Assembly: GCA_905215145.1 (NCBI GenBank) | Contig: CAJMOW010000023.1 | Coordinates: 1 to 12,856 of the forward strand | Direction: 5' to 3' | DNA length: 12,856 bases | Source of the DNA: an uncultured bacterium | Lineage (GTDB): Bacteria > Bacillota_I > Bacilli_A > RF39 > UBA660 | Shown: piece after piece, positions 1 through 4,975 of the stretch | Position numbering within the stretch: position 1 is the first letter of the stretch | How the letters are laid out: every line of letters starts with the position of its first letter | Translations under genes and position numbers: made by a program | The notes under the pieces: generated by a model | What the model saw: the letters and a program-made list of their open reading frames with translations, nothing else | Database searches by the model: none | What the model was told of the DNA's origin: nothing

Positions 1-20
1 ACGTTTAAAATTAAACATTG

Positions 21-92
21 CGGCGAGTGCAGGATTCGAACCTGCGACCAATTGATTAACAGTCAACTGCTCTACCACTGAGCTAACTCGCC
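21..92 (-). tRNA. tRNA-Asn(GUU), intact
   Basis: A full cloverleaf reads on the minus strand: acceptor GGCGAGT/ACTCGCC, D-stem GCTC/GAGC, anticodon stem GTTGA/TCAAT, loop CTGTTAA with anticodon GTT (rc of 58-60), T-arm GCAGG/CCTGC with loop TTCGAAT. The discriminator is G and no CCA is encoded. It is the intact counterpart of the split tRNA-Asn further along, so Asn decoding does not depend on that gene. Confidence 0.95.
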
Positions 93-101
93 ATTTAAAT
101 A

Positions 102-299
102 CTAAACACCATCTAGCATTATTAAGAAACCTATAATGGCTATCATAGAACCAATTATGATTGGAACTCCTATAATATCTCCTAAGTTTACTAGTATTGG
201 CAACAATAGAATCATGCATCCAATTAGAAACATGATAAGTCCTTTAATAAATCTGTGTGTCATAAAATCTATATATTTCCTACTGACAGGCGGCAGCAT
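102..299 (-). CDS. small two-helix membrane protein, unknown function
   Basis: A 65-aa protein with no family recognised. It has two hydrophobic stretches, about residues 16-35 (rich in I, L, M) and 41-62, separated by a short polar turn, so a small inner-membrane hairpin protein is likely. The first ATG lies 2 nt after the stop of the 34-aa gene upstream, which suggests translational coupling. An alternative ATG at 263 would give a 53-aa protein beginning MTHRF and starting directly with the first helix, after an A-rich leader. The stop is TAG, 9 nt before the 5' end of tRNA-Asn. An overlapping open frame on the plus strand is judged a shadow. Confidence 0.55.
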   Translation of the reverse strand: MLPPVSRKYIDFMTHRFIKGLIMFLIGCMILLLPILVNLGDIIGVPIIIGSMIAIIGFLIMLDGV

Positions 300-301
300 G
301 A

Positions 302-406
302 TTATCCATGCGGAATTATCATGCCTGTGGGAGTCATTACATAAGTCTTAGAGACTTGAATGAAATACCACTTAACTGCTTTCTTAATTAACTTAAATAG
401 TTTCAT
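302..406 (-). CDS. 34-aa basic amphipathic peptide, hypothetical
   Basis: A short open frame from ATG (404-406) to TAA (302-304). The N-terminal half (MKLFKLIKKAVKWYFIQ) is basic and amphipathic, as in a membrane-binding helix; the second half is polar. It is followed 2 nt later by the ATG of the small membrane protein, which argues that both are translated as a unit. Its first 12 codons lie in a stretch otherwise empty of genes. No homologue is recognised and the call rests only on position and composition. The end of the frame overlaps an imperfect hairpin at about 297-323. Confidence 0.4.
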   Translation of the reverse strand: MKLFKLIKKAVKWYFIQVSKTYVMTPTGMIIPHG

Positions 407-446
407 AATAACTCAGTTTTAGTCAGTAAATTAATAATCTAAAGAA

Positions 447-474
447 ACCACTCTATCTTCACAGACCGAGTGGT
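447..474 (-). other. hairpin with conserved 13-nt loop, copy 1
   Basis: Stem ACCACTC (447-453) pairs with GAGTGGT (468-474). On the plus strand the loop is TATCTTCACAGAC plus C. The same 13 loop bases recur at 4946-4958 on a completely different stem. On the minus strand the loop reads GTCTGTGAAGATA and the stem is followed by TTCTTT, so a terminator is possible, but the loop conservation suggests a recognised RNA or DNA motif. Confidence 0.55.
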
Positions 475-554
475 CGAATACAATTTGCACTTCAAGTTGC
501 TTAATTAAAGCATTCCTAGTGACTCCAGAGGGATTTGAACCCTCGACCCACGGA

Positions 555-992
555 TTAACAGAATATTTTAGATATTCTATCTTCAGAGATAACATAATCT
601 TTGGTGAAATTTATTCCTTTAACTTGTCCATTCTTGGATGTTTCAGTCCTAAGAGTAATTGTACGTCTATCAACCAACTCAGACATAGGGAATAAATAAA
701 TTGTATCTAAATCACAACATATAACTACATCCACTTCATCAATGGTGTATTTATGAGTTTCTTTGTTACTCCAGTTATTTGTCACTAAACTAAAACAAAG
801 AGAGTTATTCTCTGTCTTAGTATCAGTGGTTTTAACTTGACACTTAAAGAATTTGTTGTTGTGGAAGACAACGAAATCAAAAGGGAGATTGTCAGACATA
901 GGTAATAATACATCAATACCATACTTAGCTAACTCTCCGATTGCTACACGCTCTCCCATTTCACCTAATTGTTTGTTATTTCTAACTTCCAT
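555..992 (-). CDS. PD-(D/E)XK homing endonuclease-like protein inside split tRNA-Asn
   Basis: A 145-aa protein. What is visible is a PD-(D/E)XK nuclease core: E14 or E20 in the first helix (GERVAIGEL), D39 in PFDFVV, then Q52-V-K54 in FKCQVKTT, followed by an EVDVVICCD...YLFPM strand pair typical of the fold. The Q-x-K variant is known from the tRNA-intron endonuclease I-Ssp6803I, which makes homing into a tRNA gene the likely role. It lacks the zinc-finger and HTH tail of the 249-aa relative at 1430-2179. The ATG lies one base after the 3' end of tRNA-Lys, and the stop TAA lies in the anticodon loop of the downstream tRNA half, so the gene is tightly built into tRNA sequence. Mobility is inferred. 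Confidence 0.75.
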   Translation of the reverse strand: MEVRNNKQLGEMGERVAIGELAKYGIDVLLPMSDNLPFDFVVFHNNKFFKCQVKTTDTKTENNSLCFSLVTNNWSNKETHKYTIDEVDVVICCDLDTIYLFPMSELVDRRTITLRTETSKNGQVKGINFTKDYVISEDRISKIFC

Positions 993-993
993 G

Positions 994-1065
994 TCACTCC
1001 GCAGGGACTTGAACCCTGTTCTATAGATTAAAAGTCTATAGCATATCCATACATGCTCCGGAGTG
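994..1065 (-). tRNA. tRNA-Lys(UUU) nested inside the split tRNA-Asn
   Basis: Acceptor CACTCCG/CGGAGTG with discriminator A, D-stem GCAT/ATGC, anticodon stem ATAGA/TCTAT, loop CTTTTAA, anticodon TTT (1030-1032), T-arm CAGGG/CCCTG with loop TTCAAGT. No CCA. It begins 13 nt after the 5' half of tRNA-Asn and is followed at once by the nuclease ATG. A whole tRNA lying inside another tRNA is unusual. Confidence 0.9.
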
Positions 1066-1118
1066 AGACATCCGTTAATCCGTTGCTCTAAGCCAACTGA
1101 GCTATGGAGTCATCCTAC

Positions 1119-1186
1119 AGAAGACGGTCAATTAAATCACACGAATAAATTGGCGGTTGCCAAGTCATGAAGTGCTGACGTCTTCT
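1119..1186 (-). other. inter-tRNA hairpin, AGAAGACG family, copy 1
   Basis: On the plus strand AGAAGACG-g-TCA (1119-1130) pairs with TGACGTCTTCT (1176-1186): 11 bp with a one-base bulge. It encloses a second hairpin, TTGGC-GGTT-GCCAA. The same outer 8-bp stem, bulge and a different but complementary 3-bp inner stem recur at 2391-2442. It sits in the spacer between tRNA-Cys and the split tRNA-Asn. The role is unknown; RNA processing or a protein site are possibilities. Confidence 0.55.
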
Positions 1187-1206
1187 TATATTTCACTAAA
1201 TCGAAG

Positions 1207-1280
1207 AGTGGGCGCTCGGATTCGAACCGAGGAATACAGATTTTGCAGACCTGCCTATTAAGCCACTCTAGCACGCCCAC
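1207..1280 (-). tRNA. tRNA-Cys(GCA)
   Basis: Acceptor GTGGGCG/CGCCCAC, discriminator T (U73, usual for Cys), D-stem CTA/TAG, anticodon stem CAGGT/ATCTG, loop CTGCAAA with anticodon GCA (rc of 1244-1246), T-arm CTCGG/CCGAG with loop TTCGAAT. No CCA encoded. Confidence 0.93.
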
Positions 1281-1319
1281 ATGTCAATGGACTAATGTGA
1301 GGCGAAAGTGAAACGGTTT

Positions 1320-1341
1320 AATCATTAAGGTTTTAATGATT
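1320..1341 (-). other. hairpin in tRNA spacer
   Basis: A perfect 8-bp stem, AATCATTA (1320-1327) with TAATGATT (1334-1341), around a 6-nt loop. It lies in the roughly 100-nt spacer between tRNA-Cys and the 3' half of tRNA-Pro, where no gene is seen. There is no T-run, so it is not a clear terminator. Confidence 0.4.
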
Positions 1342-1378
1342 GGATCTAGTGAAACTAAACAAACATACAAATAAATCG

Positions 1379-2239
1379 TCTGGGTAGTGTGGCTCGAACA
1401 CACGACATCTAGGTCTAGGAACTAATGCTTTAGAGATTTATCCAATCATTAGAGTTAATAGATTTAATATCTGACGTTTTGGTTGGAAGGTTGTAGCTCT
1501 TACACCACTTTCTAACAGCGTTATCTGAGACTCCAAAGTCCTTTCCAATTTGAGTAAATGGTTTAAATCTAATTAATTCTTTTAGTTGCTCTCTTGTAGG
1601 TCTCTCGACCTTCTGTGCATTCTTAGTAGCACACTCTACACATATACCATTAGCCTTAGAGACTTTGTTAGTGTTACACTGAGAACAGATATAAACTTTA
1701 GGTAAAGGCTCAGATTCCTCTGAACTCCTAACAAAAGAATTAGATACTTTATGTCCTAGCATGTTCTCTAACAGGTAATCCTCTGCTTTGTTATAAGCAC
1801 CACTGTTGTTAGCAGGTGGTTTGAGTCTTAATGTCTTGTCAGTTGAACACTCACTTACTGGAACAAGGTAAACCTTGTTATCGTAACAGGTTGCAAAGTA
1901 ATCTATCTGCTCATCATCGTATCTCCTACGAATTGTCTCTTTGGTGTTGGTAGTCTGTGTGACTGTACTAAAATGAAATGCATCTAAATCTCGTACACCA
2001 TTCCTAATAGGATTACTAGACGACTTGCACTGAACTTTAAGGAGTTCATCGCCAGTATCTACTATCATGTCATATCTGGCACAATCACCATAAGGAATTG
2101 AGCAATCAAATCCCATTGACATGAATCCCATAAGGCAGGTTAGTTCTGTAATGTTACCTTTAGATTTTGTATAATCCATATGTTATACTCTAAAGTTTAG
2201 TTCCCAAACCTAGCATTCTACCTACTGAATTATACCCAG
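1379..2239 (-). tRNA. tRNA-Pro(UGG) with a 788-nt insert in the anticodon loop
   Basis: The 5' half is 2203-2239 (acceptor CTGGGTA, D-stem ATTC/GAAT, stem CTAGG, loop TTTGGG). The 3' half is 1379-1414 (A38, CCTAG, variable ATGTC, T-arm GTGTG/CACAC with loop TTCGAGC, acceptor TACCCAG, discriminator A). Joined, the arm is CTAGG-TTTGGGA-CCTAG, the standard tRNA-Pro(UGG) loop. The insert then falls between positions 37 and 38, though the exact edges are ambiguous by a base or two. The insert ends continue the anticodon stem: 17 pairs in a row (CTAGGTTTGGGAACTAA with TTAGTTCCTAGACCTAG, two G-U), a 1x2 internal loop, then 8 bp (CTTTAGAG/CTCTAAAG). 750 of 788 nt are coding sequence. Confidence 0.8.
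1430..2179 (-). CDS. PD-(D/E)XK homing endonuclease with zinc finger and HTH, inside tRNA-Pro
   Basis: A 249-aa protein. The N-terminal nuclease core shows E12, D37 (RYDMIVD) and Q50-C-K52 (LLKVQCKSS), then IDYFATCYDNKVYLVPVSE, which matches the layout of the 145-aa nuclease at 555-992. Residues 165-183 form a CxxC...CxxC zinc-binding knuckle. Residues about 198-232 form a helix-turn-helix (FTQIGKDFGVSDNAVRKWC), typical of DNA-binding tails of homing endonucleases. The likely role is cutting uninterrupted tRNA-Pro alleles so that the insert is copied in. The ATG lies 23 nt inside the insert and the TAA 15 nt from its other end, and both flanks pair with each other. Activity is inferred. Confidence 0.8.
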   Translation of the reverse strand: MDYTKSKGNITELTCLMGFMSMGFDCSIPYGDCARYDMIVDTGDELLKVQCKSSSNPIRNGVRDLDAFHFSTVTQTTNTKETIRRRYDDEQIDYFATCYDNKVYLVPVSECSTDKTLRLKPPANNSGAYNKAEDYLLENMLGHKVSNSFVRSSEESEPLPKVYICSQCNTNKVSKANGICVECATKNAQKVERPTREQLKELIRFKPFTQIGKDFGVSDNAVRKWCKSYNLPTKTSDIKSINSNDWINL

Positions 2240-2244
2240 AGTGC

Positions 2245-2288
2245 GGAAGTCTAAATATGCTTGACATGGGTTATGCTGTAAGACTTCC
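2245..2288 (-). other. inter-tRNA hairpin (GGAAGTCT/AGACTTCC)
   Basis: A perfect 8-bp inverted repeat, GGAAGTCT (2245-2252) with AGACTTCC (2281-2288), with a 28-nt loop. It lies just upstream of the split tRNA-Pro. It resembles the AGAAGACG hairpins in placement and stem length but not in sequence. Confidence 0.4.
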
Positions 2289-2309
2289 TATTAATTCGAA
2301 ATCAAGACG

Positions 2310-2384
2310 TGGGCAAGATAGGACTTGAACCTATGACCCCTACTTTATCAGAGTAGTGCTCTAGACCTACTGAGCTACTTGCCC
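2310..2384 (-). tRNA. tRNA-Ile(GAU)
   Basis: Acceptor GGGCAAG/CTTGCCC, D-stem GCTC/GAGC, anticodon stem CTACT/AGTAG, loop CTGATAA with anticodon GAT (rc of 2347-2349), variable GGGTC, T-arm ATAGG/CCTAT with loop TTCAAGT, discriminator A. No CCA. Confidence 0.95.
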
Positions 2385-2390
2385 ATCCAC

Positions 2391-2442
2391 AGAAGACGCT
2401 ACCAATACTAATCATATAAGAGGCGTGTGCTGTACGTCTTCT
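2391..2442 (-). other. inter-tRNA hairpin, AGAAGACG family, copy 2
   Basis: AGAAGACG (2391-2398), a bulged C, then TAC, pairs with GTA-CGTCTTCT (2432-2442). The outer 8 bp and the one-base bulge are the same as at 1119-1186, while the inner three pairs changed together (TCA/TGA there, TAC/GTA here). It lies between tRNA-Ile and the GIY-YIG gene. Confidence 0.55.
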
Positions 2443-2473
2443 TAAATAAAATAATCATTTATGGATTATATGG

Positions 2474-2488
2474 TTGCGGAGATGGGAG
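2474..2488 (-). repeat. 15-nt copy of the tRNA-Met 3' end next to the GIY-YIG gene
   Basis: The plus-strand string TTGCGGAGATGGGAG is identical to 3200-3214, the 3' acceptor and T-stem strand of tRNA-Met. It abuts the stop codon of the GIY-YIG gene. The last codons of that gene and this copy form a 9-bp hairpin (AGATGGGAG/CTCCCATCT). This looks like the displaced old end of the tRNA after the nuclease gene inserted with a replacement end. Confidence 0.7.
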
Positions 2489-3136
2489 CTATTGTGCATA
2501 CTCCCATCTATATCCGTATGCTGTCTTAGTCTTGTGCTTAGCTGCATTAGAGATATGGCTTCTAACACCTCCGTTATATGTCTTAGCATAACCATTATCA
2601 ACACACCAATGTGCTGCGTCAGCCACGCTATTAAACACTTGCACAAGTATATCTTCGTTGTACTGTTCTATCTTTACTGGAGGTTTACAGGAGCCACAAT
2701 GTGACTCGCTATTACTGTGGGATCTCTTGATATCCTTCACTACTTTGGACACTGTATCTGGATGACATCCTACTATTTTAGCAGTCTCTTTCATCGAATG
2801 TCTAGCAGCGTAGAGCTCACGAATTTCATCATAGTTCCAAATAATAGAACCATCTCCACCGGTAGTGGCATTATAACCATTACCATAGGTTTTAAATTCA
2901 TTTATCCAGTAAGTTTCTCTTCCGCTAGATTCCTTTGACGAGCACTCTTCTAGCATTTCTATGCTAAATGAATCAATTCCATATTTATTCATGGCTCTAT
3001 ACAAAGGTCTATCTTTGCATCTCTCCTTCTTATAATCTCTACAGTGTTCTTTCCATCTCTTACTAACGGACGAAGTAGTTTTACCTATATACTTCTTTCC
3101 ATTTACATGGTTAGTTATGCAGTAAATATAAGACAT
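2489..3136 (-). CDS. GIY-YIG homing endonuclease with DNA-binding tail
   Basis: A 215-aa protein. The N-terminal GIY-YIG domain is clear: YIYCITN at residues 3-9, KKYIGKT at about 14-20, KRW with the catalytic Arg near 26, RETYWI with the metal-binding Glu near 75, and GYNAT. A helix-turn-helix-like stretch follows (about 102-135, DEIRELYAARHSMKETAKIVG). A NUMOD1-type repeat closes the protein (VKIEQYNEDILVQVFNSVADA...). It cuts DNA to spread itself; its target is probably the adjacent tRNA gene. The ATG at 3136 is preferred over an upstream TTG. The stop is TAG; read through, the frame would continue nine codons across the tRNA copy to TAA. It lies between tRNA-Met and tRNA-Ile. Confidence 0.85.
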   Translation of the reverse strand: MSYIYCITNHVNGKKYIGKTTSSVSKRWKEHCRDYKKERCKDRPLYRAMNKYGIDSFSIEMLEECSSKESSGRETYWINEFKTYGNGYNATTGGDGSIIWNYDEIRELYAARHSMKETAKIVGCHPDTVSKVVKDIKRSHSNSESHCGSCKPPVKIEQYNEDILVQVFNSVADAAHWCVDNGYAKTYNGGVRSHISNAAKHKTKTAYGYRWEYAQ

Positions 3137-3199
3137 CAAGCTTTAGTCGAATTAGCGTTACCCGAATCTCACCACGTGGAGGTTTCGACTATGAGATTC

Positions 3200-3278
3200 T
3201 TGCGGAGATGGGAGTCGAACCCAATATAACTAGCTTATGAGACTAGTATGATTTATATATCCGTTTCATTCCTCCGCA
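3200..3278 (-). tRNA. tRNA-Met(CAU)
   Basis: Acceptor TGCGGAG/CTCCGCA, discriminator A, D-stem ATGA/TCAT with a long 14-nt loop, anticodon stem CTAGT/GCTAG, loop CTCATAA with anticodon CAT, T-loop TTCGACT on a T-stem with one T-T mismatch. It cannot be decided from sequence whether it is elongator Met, or Ile after lysidine modification. Its last 15 nt are duplicated at 2474-2488. It may be a rebuilt tRNA whose 3' end came with the GIY-YIG insert. Confidence 0.85.
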
Positions 3279-3281
3279 AAG

Positions 3282-3353
3282 TGCTCCATACAGGATTCAA
3301 ACCTGTGACACGTAGGTTTAGGGTCTACTGTTCTATCGCTGAACTAATGGAGC
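3282..3353 (-). tRNA. tRNA-Sup(CUA), amber suppressor, with C33
   Basis: Acceptor GCTCCAT/ATGGAGC, D-stem GTTC/GAAC, T-arm ACAGG/CCTGT with loop TTTGAAT, variable GTGTC, discriminator A. The 17-nt anticodon arm is GTAGA-CCCTAAA-CCTAC, putting CTA at 34-36, so it would read UAG. Two oddities: C33 replaces the nearly universal U33, and the 31-39 pair is an A-C mismatch. Suppressor tRNAs of this kind occur in phages that reassign UAG, often to Gln. The amino acid cannot be told here. It lies 3 nt upstream of tRNA-Met. Confidence 0.75.
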
Positions 3354-3447
3354 GTGTGGCAATGCTTTTAAGGTGCACCGCCAATTCATCCTACTACTTA
3401 CCCCCGTAAGACCAGTTGCAACATGCTAACTGCTGTGGAGCCTTGTT
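3354..3447 (-). other. spacer with three consecutive hairpins
   Basis: No gene is seen between the suppressor tRNA and the gene at 3448. In minus-strand order there are three hairpins: CAGTT/AACTG (3413-3432), CTTAC-GGGG-GTAAG (3397-3410) and an 8-bp stem with two G-U pairs (3358-3382). Three hairpins of arm-like size in a row suggest a small structured RNA or a decayed tRNA. Confidence 0.35.
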
Positions 3448-3738
3448 TCAGTAATTTCCTACTAATTTAAGTTTCTTGAACATACGACCATCATCTTGTA
3501 ATGCGATTGCTGTTAATTGGTTATTAAGGTCTGGTTCACGGAACATAGAGTAATCCTTATTAGTAAGGTCTAATCTAACTCTCCATTTATCCAAGTCAGC
3601 ATATAAGTAGATTAAGTAGTTATTGTTCCAATTCTGATTAGGATGTTCCAATAACCACTGTGCTACTGCATGACCACCTTGTACACAACCATAAACTACA
3701 TCAAGCTTCTGGTCTATCAGCACATACAGTCTCTTCAT
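3448..3738 (-). CDS. PTH2-like peptidyl-tRNA hydrolase (probable)
   Basis: A 96-aa protein beginning MKRLYVLIDQ. The string VQGGHAVAQWLLEHP (about residues 19-33) resembles the Q-x-x-HA motif of the PTH2 family, and the C-terminal ALQDDG...KKLKLVG resembles its closing strand. PTH2 frees tRNA from peptidyl-tRNA that dropped off ribosomes; in a tRNA-rich phage that would recycle tRNAs. The start at 3738 is chosen because it opens directly on the first strand; ATG at 3750 and TTG at 3753 are alternatives. It overlaps the end of the upstream gene by about 38 nt in another frame. The protein is short for PTH2 (usually about 115-120 aa) and the family call is from memory of motifs only. Confidence 0.45.
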   Translation of the reverse strand: MKRLYVLIDQKLDVVYGCVQGGHAVAQWLLEHPNQNWNNNYLIYLYADLDKWRVRLDLTNKDYSMFREPDLNNQLTAIALQDDGRMFKKLKLVGNY

Positions 3739-4048
3739 CAGAATATGCATCAATTAGTGAATCAACTCTACTCACAAAGTATTTCCATGTTTCCTTTGAG
3801 TAATCTCCACCGGAGCAACCATACCAGCCGTTGAATTTTAATTTCTTCCAAGAATCTAATACTTGCTTGTAATAAGCTTCTTGTGCATCCCCAACCAGTT
3901 TATGTTTTAGAATGTAATAAGCTACATACATTGCATGTAATAAACCTCTGTTACGATATACTTCTGATTGATGATTAATTCTTTTAGCGACCTTCTGTGC
4001 TTTTACTAATTCGCTAATTTCTCTTTTAAAATCGTTAATTGTTGCCAT
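3701..4048 (-). CDS. hypothetical 115-aa protein
   Basis: No family recognised. The protein is mostly helical and charged. It has an N-terminal lysine-rich segment (about residues 8-25), an aromatic-rich middle (YVAYYILKHK, then FNGWYGCSGGDYSKETWKYF at about 74-93) and an acidic end. The ATG at 4048 has an AT-rich leader without a Shine-Dalgarno site. It overlaps the PTH2-like gene downstream and is probably co-transcribed with it. Confidence 0.65.
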   Translation of the reverse strand: MATINDFKREISELVKAQKVAKRINHQSEVYRNRGLLHAMYVAYYILKHKLVGDAQEAYYKQVLDSWKKLKFNGWYGCSGGDYSKETWKYFVSRVDSLIDAYSDEETVCADRPEA

Positions 4049-4129
4049 AATAATTAGTTGTTAATAAAATTGTAATTTCTAAATAACAGACTAACTGTTA
4101 TGGTGGTTTGTAAGAAATCTACCGCATAA

Positions 4130-4411
4130 TCATTTCCTTTTAAATTGTTTGCACATGTTAATAAACTCATCTTCCGATTCGCATATAATCGGATTTATTT
4201 CCTTAATAAAATCCTCCTGATAAGCTTCTTTGGACAAATCATCTATCCCATCAGGGTAAACACCATGCACGTCATAAGCCATATTGGATTCCCAACAACA
4301 GAGCCAATCAGCTTCTTTAAACGATGAACATATACATACACTTATTCCAGATTGCTCTAACCTTTGTCTAAGTTCTGGAGTATTACTTTTAATAATACAG
4401 CATTTACTCAT
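4130..4411 (-). CDS. hypothetical 93-aa protein
   Basis: No family recognised. It starts with MSKCCIIKSNTPELRQRLEQSG, which reads like a strand followed by a helix as in a small alpha/beta fold, then a second strand (SVCICSS). Several cysteines lie in the N-terminal half, and the tail is acidic then lysine-rich. ATG at 4411 is chosen over a GTG one codon earlier. It begins 9 nt after the stop of the 45-aa gene upstream. Confidence 0.6.
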   Translation of the reverse strand: MSKCCIIKSNTPELRQRLEQSGISVCICSSFKEADWLCCWESNMAYDVHGVYPDGIDDLSKEAYQEDFIKEINPIICESEDEFINMCKQFKRK

Positions 4412-4420
4412 CACTCACTT

Positions 4421-4558
4421 TCACTGACGAATGGAGGCCAACTTATGGAAATCACAAGGCTGATTGACATCTATGTATAGATTATATATTTCCAATATCC
4501 TCTCGAAATCCATACCGTCTAAACATTCATTTTTAATCTTTTCACTTACACTGTTCAT
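4421..4558 (-). CDS. hypothetical 45-aa protein
   Basis: A short open frame from ATG (4556-4558) to TGA (4421-4423) that fills the gap between tRNA-Gly and the 93-aa gene. The sequence is a compact acidic helix-rich peptide (SEKIKNECLDGMDFERILEIYNL...). Spacing to the next ATG is 9 nt, as expected in this tightly packed region. No homologue is recognised. Confidence 0.45.
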   Translation of the reverse strand: MNSVSEKIKNECLDGMDFERILEIYNLYIDVNQPCDFHKLASIRQ

Positions 4559-4580
4559 AATACTTCAAATTTAAAACGAG

Positions 4581-4652
4581 AGCGGGATAACAGAATCGAA
4601 CTGTCATCTTCAGCTTGGAAGGCTGTTATAATAACCATTATACGAATCCCGC
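4581..4652 (-). tRNA. tRNA-Gly(UCC)
   Basis: Acceptor GCGGGAT/ATCCCGC, discriminator T, D-region TCGTATAATGG, anticodon loop CTTCCAA on stem CAGC/GCTG (pair 27-43 is an A-A mismatch), anticodon TCC (rc of 4617-4619), T-arm ACAGT/CTGT with loop TTCGATT. It closely resembles the E. coli tRNA-Gly(UCC) layout. No CCA. Confidence 0.92.
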
Positions 4653-4658
4653 AGTTTA

Positions 4659-4707
4659 CTTCTACTATTCTCGCGAACCATAGAAGGGTTTGCTGAGCGA
4701 ATGCTCA
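4659..4707 (-). other. two hairpins in the Gly-Tyr tRNA spacer
   Basis: CTTCTA (4659-4664) pairs with TAGAAG (4681-4686), and TGAGC-GAAT-GCTCA forms a 5-bp hairpin at 4694-4707. There is no gene in this 88-nt spacer. It continues the pattern of a hairpin in nearly every tRNA spacer. Confidence 0.35.
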
Positions 4708-4740
4708 ACAGATGTTGTATTTAATTATCGCAGTGTGGGG

Positions 4741-4824
4741 TGGGCCCGGGAGGACTCGAACCTCCAGTCCAATTAAGGAGTAGATTTACAGTCTACGCGG
4801 CTACCAATTACCGGTTACGTGCCC
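4741..4824 (-). tRNA. tRNA-Tyr(GUA)
   Basis: A type II tRNA: anticodon stem GTAGA/TCTAC with loop CTGTAAA (anticodon GTA), a long variable arm (TCC...GGA), and T-arm GGAGG/CCTCC with loop TTCGAGT. The acceptor GGGCACG/CGGGCCC has one A-G mismatch at pair 5-68. Discriminator A, no CCA. Confidence 0.9.
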
Positions 4825-4940
4825 AAATCACACAATCCATATTAACTGATGAATTGTGAGTGCAAAGATAAGTAATCCTTCTCACATATAAAAGTTAATA
4901 TGTATTAAATACAACATGGGGAAATTTAATTGGATATAGA

Positions 4941-4964
4941 CTTACTATCTTCACAGACTGTAAG
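4941..4964 (-). other. hairpin with conserved 13-nt loop, copy 2
   Basis: CTTAC (4941-4945) pairs with GTAAG (4960-4964). The loop is TATCTTCACAGAC plus T, identical over 13 nt to the loop at 454-466, while the stem is unrelated. It lies in the gene-free stretch 4825-5071. Confidence 0.55.
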
Positions 4965-4975
4965 CCTTTATGACC

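Larger units (their letters stand above)
520..1111 (-). tRNA. tRNA-Asn(GUU) split in the anticodon arm by a 517-nt insert
   Basis: The 5' half is 1079-1111 (acceptor GACTCCA, D-arm GCTC/GAGC, anticodon 5' strand ACGGA). The 3' half is 520-561 (loop CTGTTAA, TCCGT, T-arm GAGGG/CCCTC, acceptor TGGAGTC, discriminator A). Joined, they give a canonical 75-nt tRNA-Asn. The insert (562-1078) carries a complete tRNA-Lys and a PD-(D/E)XK nuclease gene. The first insert bases, TTAACGG, pair with the anticodon loop, so the stem continues unbroken for 13 bp (ACGGATTAACGGA with TCTGTTAATCCGT, one G-U). The nuclease stop codon TAA falls inside the anticodon loop. Whether the RNA is spliced is unknown; it may be a broken gene. 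Confidence 0.75.

Noticed and set aside
1379..2239. Ordinary group I intron in tRNA-Pro
   Set aside because: Only about 38 non-coding bases remain in the insert, too few for a catalytic core unless it is hidden inside the gene; a model search would settle this.
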